Source: Tritrichomonas musculus (taxonomy: Eukaryota; Parabasalia; Tritrichomonadida; Tritrichomonadidae). Taken from it: DNA of 64,000 bases. Under the pieces are notes generated by a model. The model made no database searches, was not told where the DNA came from, and worked only from the letters and a program-made list of their open reading frames with translations. The DNA lies in assembly GCA_039105265.1 (NCBI GenBank), contig JAPFFF010000014.1, forward strand, positions 2,108,001 through 2,172,000, in the 5' to 3' direction. The translations under genes and the position numbers were made by a program. Below are positions 59,101 through 64,000 of the stretch, one piece after another. How positions within the stretch are numbered: position 1 is the first letter of the stretch; every line of letters begins with the position of its first letter.

Positions 59101-61203
59101 AAGGAGGACGGTTATCATTGGTTGGACTCAGCGACAACCGTTCAAGCTTACGCCGATGACATAATCGTGTTCTCGGACTCGGAAGTCGGGATGAAGAACT
59201 TGCTTTCGGTCGTGGAGCACTTCTGCAGTTATGCAGGCGACATGAAGATCAACTGCAAGAAGTGCCACGCTTTCACATACATTGCTCACAATGGTTCTCG
59301 CAGTGTGTTGAACGACAACTTCACCATTGCTGGAGGACGTATTGATAACATCAGTATTCAGAACAATACAACGTATCTCGGACTTCCAATCGCGTGCAAA
59401 TCTTCGCAGCGTAAACATCACGTTTTTCGGCGAATCGAAGACATGACGAAGGACGTCATTCGAATTACTAGCAGCGCTCTTCGGTTCACACAAGCGGTTG
59501 ACGCCATCAAACGGTTCGTGATTCCCAAGATTGACTACGAACTGATGGCGAACACAGCACCGACAAATTGCCTCAGTCGCTTAGATGAACTCATTCGGGG
59601 CAAGCTGTCCAAAATGATCGGTGCTGCTGGTATTCCAACCGCCTGGTTCTACACGACGAAAAACGATGGCGGTCTTTACATACAGAAACTCACAGATCGC
59701 CAGAAAGCTCTCACTATCAGACTCTACATTGCTTTGATGGAGTCTAACGATAAAAGCATCCGTGATATGGTCAAGGCTTCTGATGAAGCCGAGATCATCT
59801 TCAGGGATGCTACCATCGACTTGACTTCACCGTTCTTGCACCTAAAAGTTAAAGACAATGGTGCGTTAGATGCAAAGCGTAACCGCGGGACGTCGAACAT
59901 CTTAGCCCGATGTGTTAAAGCTTTGCACGACGCTAACATGGGTCTGATACTCAAAGATGATATGTTTACGCTCAAAGATCTGAATAGTAATGTCACATTT
60001 GATGTTAACACCTCTAATGTTGTTAAACACATCATGAAAGTCATGAGTGACCGTTACTATTCAGATCTTTGTCTGCACAAGATGAGAGGACATACATTCA
60101 CGACATTGAAAAACTCACCATTGAGCAACTACTTCATGAAGCCCAATGCTTTGATGGCGGACTCTGTTGTCAGATTCGCTATCAAAGCACGTACGAATAC
60201 GCTCATGACAGCATCACTTGCTGCTCACAGAAACCCTCAAATGAGTAACCGTTGCACTCGTTGTGGACAGATTGAAACTCTCAATCACATCTTAAACGGG
60301 TGCAAGCGGTGCAAACACAAATTCACAAAGAGACACGACGAAGTTGTCAAGGTACTTTGCAAGTACCTTACCGAAAAGAAGAGAGTCATCGTGCATTGTA
60401 ACCAAAGTGTTCGTGGACGCAGCAACGAACACATCACTGGTGACTCTGCTTCTCTCAGACCAGATGTATGGTGGTGGGACGGTGACCAGCTGAAGATAGC
60501 TGAATTCACCATCCCATACGGAATGTTATCTGGCGATGATGATGAATCCACCTTAGTCATACGACGCAGAGAGAAGTTGAACAAGTACCAGAAGCTTGTC
60601 GATGATTGCAAAAACCAGTTGAACTGCAATGTGTCGCTATTTGTGTTCATTGTCTCCTCCCTCGGTGCAATACCCGATGACACCATCAATGAACTCAAGA
60701 AAGTGACAGTCACGACCAAAGACGCACTCAAACTTGCAGGGAGGATGGTAGCAGCCGCTTTACGTGAATCTATGATATTGTACATTGATACTAAGATTAA
60801 GAAGAGGGTTAACGACAACAATGAAGATGAAGATAACGATAACGATAACGATAATGGTAACGATTATGATAACGATGTTGAAAATGTTAATGTTCTTGAT
60901 ACTGATGGTGACGATGATTCTAATGATCTCAATGATACTAGCTCCAATGTTACCGACGGGGAGTCCGCAGACGATGAGTACAACTCTGTCAACATCCTGG
61001 ACGACGAAGAATGGCGGGAACTCATTGATGCAAGTGCGGATGTTGACAGGTCGGGCCCCCCGTCTGAGCTTGACACTACTGATGATGAAACTGACGTACT
61101 GGAAAATCCAGGCACCACCCCACTATGGAACCAAACTCAAGGTGCCGACCCTGCCTCCGCTACCGAAGAGGAGGGAGTCCAACACTCCTCTTCTGAATTT
61201 TAG
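55852..61203 (+). pseudogene. LINE copy F polyprotein, C-terminal part (fingers to endonuclease)
   Basis: Continues from the array in the second frame with all three C2H2 fingers, reverse transcriptase with YADD, CCHC, endonuclease and tail open to the usual stop. Private changes include KTKTDM for ETKSDM, IDTSPF for IDISPF and CLHKM for CQHKM. The frame is also open upstream through the repeats because 54 is a multiple of three, so a 1948-codon frame from 55357 exists; its first ~165 codons would be out-of-frame repeat sequence. Confidence 0.9.
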
Positions 61204-61308
61204 GCAGATTTTTTGTTGGGGCCCGCCCCTTTTATTTTATTGTGAGTGAATCATCACTCTCGTTTATTAGTATTTTATACTTACTCTAATGATTAATAAA
61301 CGAATTTA

Positions 61309-61332
61309 CCACACGGGAGGAGATTTTTTTTT
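61309..61332 (+). repeat. 24-bp tRNA-Asn-derived junction block (F|D3)
   Basis: Same block as at 30132, with nine T. Confidence 0.9.
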
Positions 61333-62382
61333 CATTTTTATTTTCGAGGTTTACGCAGGCAATAACTAGATATTCGTAATCAGTGCACTGAGCTGATTCG
61401 TATGGTGCCCTCAGATCGATGTTTCGTCCGAATTTTCCAAACTGATTTCAATTATATGTAGGGTCACCTCACTAAGTCCGACCACTGGACTTACCACAAT
61501 ATTATACTGTTGTTTCTTATCTCATATTATCAATCTCAGCTCTTAACGTTATATCTCATACTCAATCAGTTATATGCAATTTCAAATATACCTCTCAAAA
61601 CTTACTCTAATGATATTATACTCTTCCTTCTCACTTTGTTTATTCCAGTTTCCTTCGATCGCGCCTTTCTGTTCCCTCGGTTTCCCACTTTTCGTGACTC
61701 CATTCTCATTTTACAATCTCTCTCAATATTCTCAAATATACAAGGCGTTATACAGTATGAAGACGATTCTCACGGACAGATCGAAGTAAATTGCTACTTA
61801 TTTTTACTCTTTTAGTTTATTCATTTTTATATATGGAGTCATCTTTCAGTGAGTCTGCTTGTGATTTCAATGATCACACTGCCTTGATGAAAGAATCAAA
61901 AGACAGCAGTCAACAAGCGTCTACGGTAAAGGATCTCCGCAAGATGCTGCCTGACACATGTCGCGTGACTCTACTGAAGGGCGCTCAATGAGCCCGTTCG
62001 TTCTCTCATTTAAGTTCTTGTTCAATTGTTTTATCCGTTACTCATTGTTCCTCATTTTCAGATCTCAATCTGATATCCTCAATTACATTGTTACATTGTT
62101 TCAAGTTCTTTGTTCTTTAGACGAGTTGTTTTACATCAGACTCGGAAACCATCGCTGGTTTGTAACACAACCCGTCCTCAGAATGATCTGTGTTGCTCAA
62201 TGATCATTTTTTGGCGACCGTTTATTCCAAGTCTGACTCATTACTTGAAGTCTTTTTGGACCTTTTAACTTCAAGTTTTACCTTTTTCCTTTTATTTTCC
62301 TTTTTTTTCTTAAAGCTTATGCCTAGCTTTTTTATTAATTGCTTAATCGCAAAACTCTTAAAGCATTTAATAAACATTTAAA
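61333..62382 (+). mobile_element. Non-autonomous element D, copy D3
   Basis: 1050 bp, same family as D1 and D2 with scattered single-base changes. It sits between F and G, so D and LINE units alternate in this array. Confidence 0.85.
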
Positions 62383-62406
62383 CCACACGGGAGGAGATTT
62401 TTTTTT
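62383..62406 (+). repeat. 24-bp tRNA-Asn-derived junction block (D3|G)
   Basis: Same block as at 30132, with nine T. Confidence 0.9.
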
Positions 62407-64000
62407 AGTTTTCATATATGCTTTTTTGCACGACCAAACCTAGATTTTCCGAATTAGCACTCGACGCTGATTCGATTGATACCAAAATTGATGATTTTGG
62501 TGGAAATTTTTCTGATGATGATGGAAATGGAACACCCGAATTTCGCAGTTTTTCGCCTCAAATTAGTACAGTAGATAGCCCTTTCAATATAAATTACAAC
62601 AAACTCGCTACTTCTCCAATATCTCGCAACTCAAGAGAGATCAATTCAAAGACGCACCAAAACGGGGACCAGTTTGCCCCGAACACAACTCAATCAAATA
62701 CACAGCCTCGATATGTTCCAAATGTTCCTCATAATCTTCCCGCGCAATACTCACTCACAGATCGAATTTCATATCCTACGGAGCAGCGGCACCCGCCGGT
62801 TGGACCTGCTCCTATCAACATACGGAGTACCTCACAGAGCGATTCCAACGTTTCCCCAGACTTTTCAGATTCCGAAGAATTTAGATCAGATGCGCATCAA
62901 AGTGATTCTACGAGCCGACCAAATTGCGCCAGAAATCTCATAGTTCCTAATACACAAAGGACGACAGAGGTACTCCTGCAGTCAGGAGTACACTATAATC
63001 CGACGAATCCAGAGGGTGGTCAGAACCCCTCTTGGTTCGTCATTACGAGCGATCCTTCACTGGCTGCCCGTTCCCCTCTGAGTTACCTTGCAAAGGATAA
63101 GTCAGTTGAAGGTGTATTGGTTGCCCGAGGACAAATGATCATTTCGAATGGGCAACCAATACTCGACCGAAACCGCCCGGCAGTACCTGCTTCAGATGCA
63201 GAACTCAGCCAGAAGGTGCTCCTCCCTGAGACCTTCGTCCATCCGAGCACGGTTCCGGCGGTTCCATTCAATTTTTGCTCCTTCCCACGTTCGCCTTTTG
63301 TTTCCCATGTATACAATGTATTAAACTCGCTGGCGGTCTCATTCTCGTGCAACATCGGTTGCAATAATCACTTCACCGACTTTTCAAATCACATGTCAGT
63401 CATGAATACCAATATGTTCAATGTTAATAATAGTAATAGTTTCACTAATAATAGTTTCATTAATAATAATATCTCTAACTATAATGTTTCTCATAACAAT
63501 GTTAATCTTGTTCATCATAGCGTTGACGTCGACAACCAGACTGTCGAGTCAACTGCTCATGTAGCTCACCACAGCGTTGACGTCGACAATCGGGTTGTCG
63601 CGTCAATGGCTCATGTTGCTCATCATAGCGTTGACGTCGACAATCAGATTGTCGCGTCAACGGCACACGTGGTACATCATAATGTTGACGTTGACAATCA
63701 GATTGTCAAGTCAACAGCCCACGTCGCTCATCATTCTGTTGACGTTGACTATCAGACTGTCAAGTCAACAGCCCTCGTTGCTGTTGACGTTGACAATCAG
63801 TTGTCAAGTCAACAGCCCACGTCGCTCATCACGCTGTTGACGTTGACTGTCAAGTCAACAGCCCACGTCGCTCATCACGCTGTTGACGTTGACAATCAGA
63901 CTGTCAAGTCAACAGCCCACGTCGCTCATCACACTGTTGACGTTGACAATCAGATTGTCAAGTCAACAGCTCACGTCGCTCATCACGCTGTTGACGTTGA
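62407..64000 (+). mobile_element. R2-like tRNA-targeted LINE, copy G (runs off the window)
   Basis: The 5' end and N-terminal coding region of another unit. It shares NTTQSN and YSLTDR with F, so F and G are close relatives. The repeat array starts at 63513 and has small internal losses from about 63781 on. Confidence 0.9.
62418..64000 (+). CDS. LINE polyprotein, copy G, N-terminal part (incomplete at window edge)
   Basis: Starts MLFCTTKPRFSEL as in B, C and F and stays open to the end of the window. Between about 63801 and 63848 the array is read in another frame (LSSQQPTSLITLLTLT), then small losses bring it back to VKSTAHVAHHAVDVD. So the protein holds a block of foreign-frame residues, with no stop. 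Whether the rest is intact cannot be seen. Confidence 0.8.
   Translation, partial: MLFCTTKPRFSELALDADSIDTKIDDFGGNFSDDDGNGTPEFRSFSPQISTVDSPFNINYNKLATSPISRNSREINSKTHQNGDQFAPNTTQSNTQPRYVPNVPHNLPAQYSLTDRISYPTEQRHPPVGPAPINIRSTSQSDSNVSPDFSDSEEFRSDAHQSDSTSRPNCARNLIVPNTQRTTEVLLQSGVHYNPTNPEGGQNPSWFVITSDPSLAARSPLSYLAKDKSVEGVLVARGQMIISNGQPILDRNRPAVPASDAELSQKVLLPETFVHPSTVPAVPFNFCSFPRSPFVSHVYNVLNSLAVSFSCNIGCNNHFTDFSNHMSVMNTNMFNVNNSNSFTNNSFINNNISNYNVSHNNVNLVHHSVDVDNQTVESTAHVAHHSVDVDNRVVASMAHVAHHSVDVDNQIVASTAHVVHHNVDVDNQIVKSTAHVAHHSVDVDYQTVKSTALVAVDVDNQLSSQQPTSLITLLTLTVKSTAHVAHHAVDVDNQTVKSTAHVAHHTVDVDNQIVKSTAHVAHHAVDV

Larger units (their letters stand above)
54187..61308 (+). mobile_element. R2-like tRNA-targeted LINE, copy F (full length, frame broken in repeats)
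   Basis: Full-length copy of about 7.12 kb. The 54-bp array has two more units than B but lacks 21 bp in one place and 8 bp in another, so the array is 79 bp longer and changes frame. The rest is intact and shares several variants with the left part of copy A. Confidence 0.92.

Overview
The window looks like nuclear DNA of a parabasalid protist (Trichomonas/Tritrichomonas type). The evidence is: intron-less genes in an AT-rich background; TCA-type initiator motifs (TCACTTT, TCACTCATTA) about 10 nt before start codons; a double ubiquitin-like protein and an F5/8-type-C (discoidin-like) protein of kinds I associate with trichomonads; and a large Polinton/Maverick, an element class abundant in that group. 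The species cannot be fixed from the sequence alone.

Most of the window is nested and tandem mobile DNA. The basic unit is a ~7.05-kb non-LTR retrotransposon (LINE) with one ORF of 2308 codons. That ORF holds a long N-terminal region with 15 x 18-residue repeats, three C2H2 zinc fingers, a reverse transcriptase (YADD), a CCHC knuckle and a PD-type restriction-like endonuclease, the architecture of the R2/NeSL/CRE group. Copies lie head to tail: A (1-30131, split by the Polinton), B (30156-37198), C (37223-44265), E (5'-truncated, 45400-48608), F (54187-61308) and G (62407 to the window end). A ~1.05-kb non-autonomous element D (44290, 53101, 61333) alternates with them. Every full-length 5' junction carries the same 24-bp block, the 3' end of a tRNA-Asn gene plus nine T. 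A complete tRNA-Asn(GUU) gene (53017-53090) stands at the head of the second array. The family therefore appears to integrate site-specifically at tRNA-Asn 3' ends.

Positions 2960-28500 hold a 25.5-kb Polinton inserted inside copy A, with 48-bp perfect terminal inverted repeats and a 5-bp target duplication (acata). It looks whole and young. It carries the core Polinton set: integrase, packaging ATPase, Ulp1-like protease, double-jelly-roll major capsid protein, a candidate minor capsid protein, protein-primed DNA polymerase B and an SF3 (D5-like) helicase. It also carries a Rep-like HUH gene, an HNH endonuclease gene, a bZIP/AT-hook-like gene beside a cluster of GTCTATTAGAC palindromes, a glutamine/leucine repeat protein and a 2101-residue putative surface or fibre protein.

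Between the two LINE arrays (48668-53016) lies about 4.3 kb of ordinary host sequence. It holds a ubiquitin-like gene and a convergent F5/8-type-C-like gene, each with an initiator-like motif, in AT-rich intergenic DNA.
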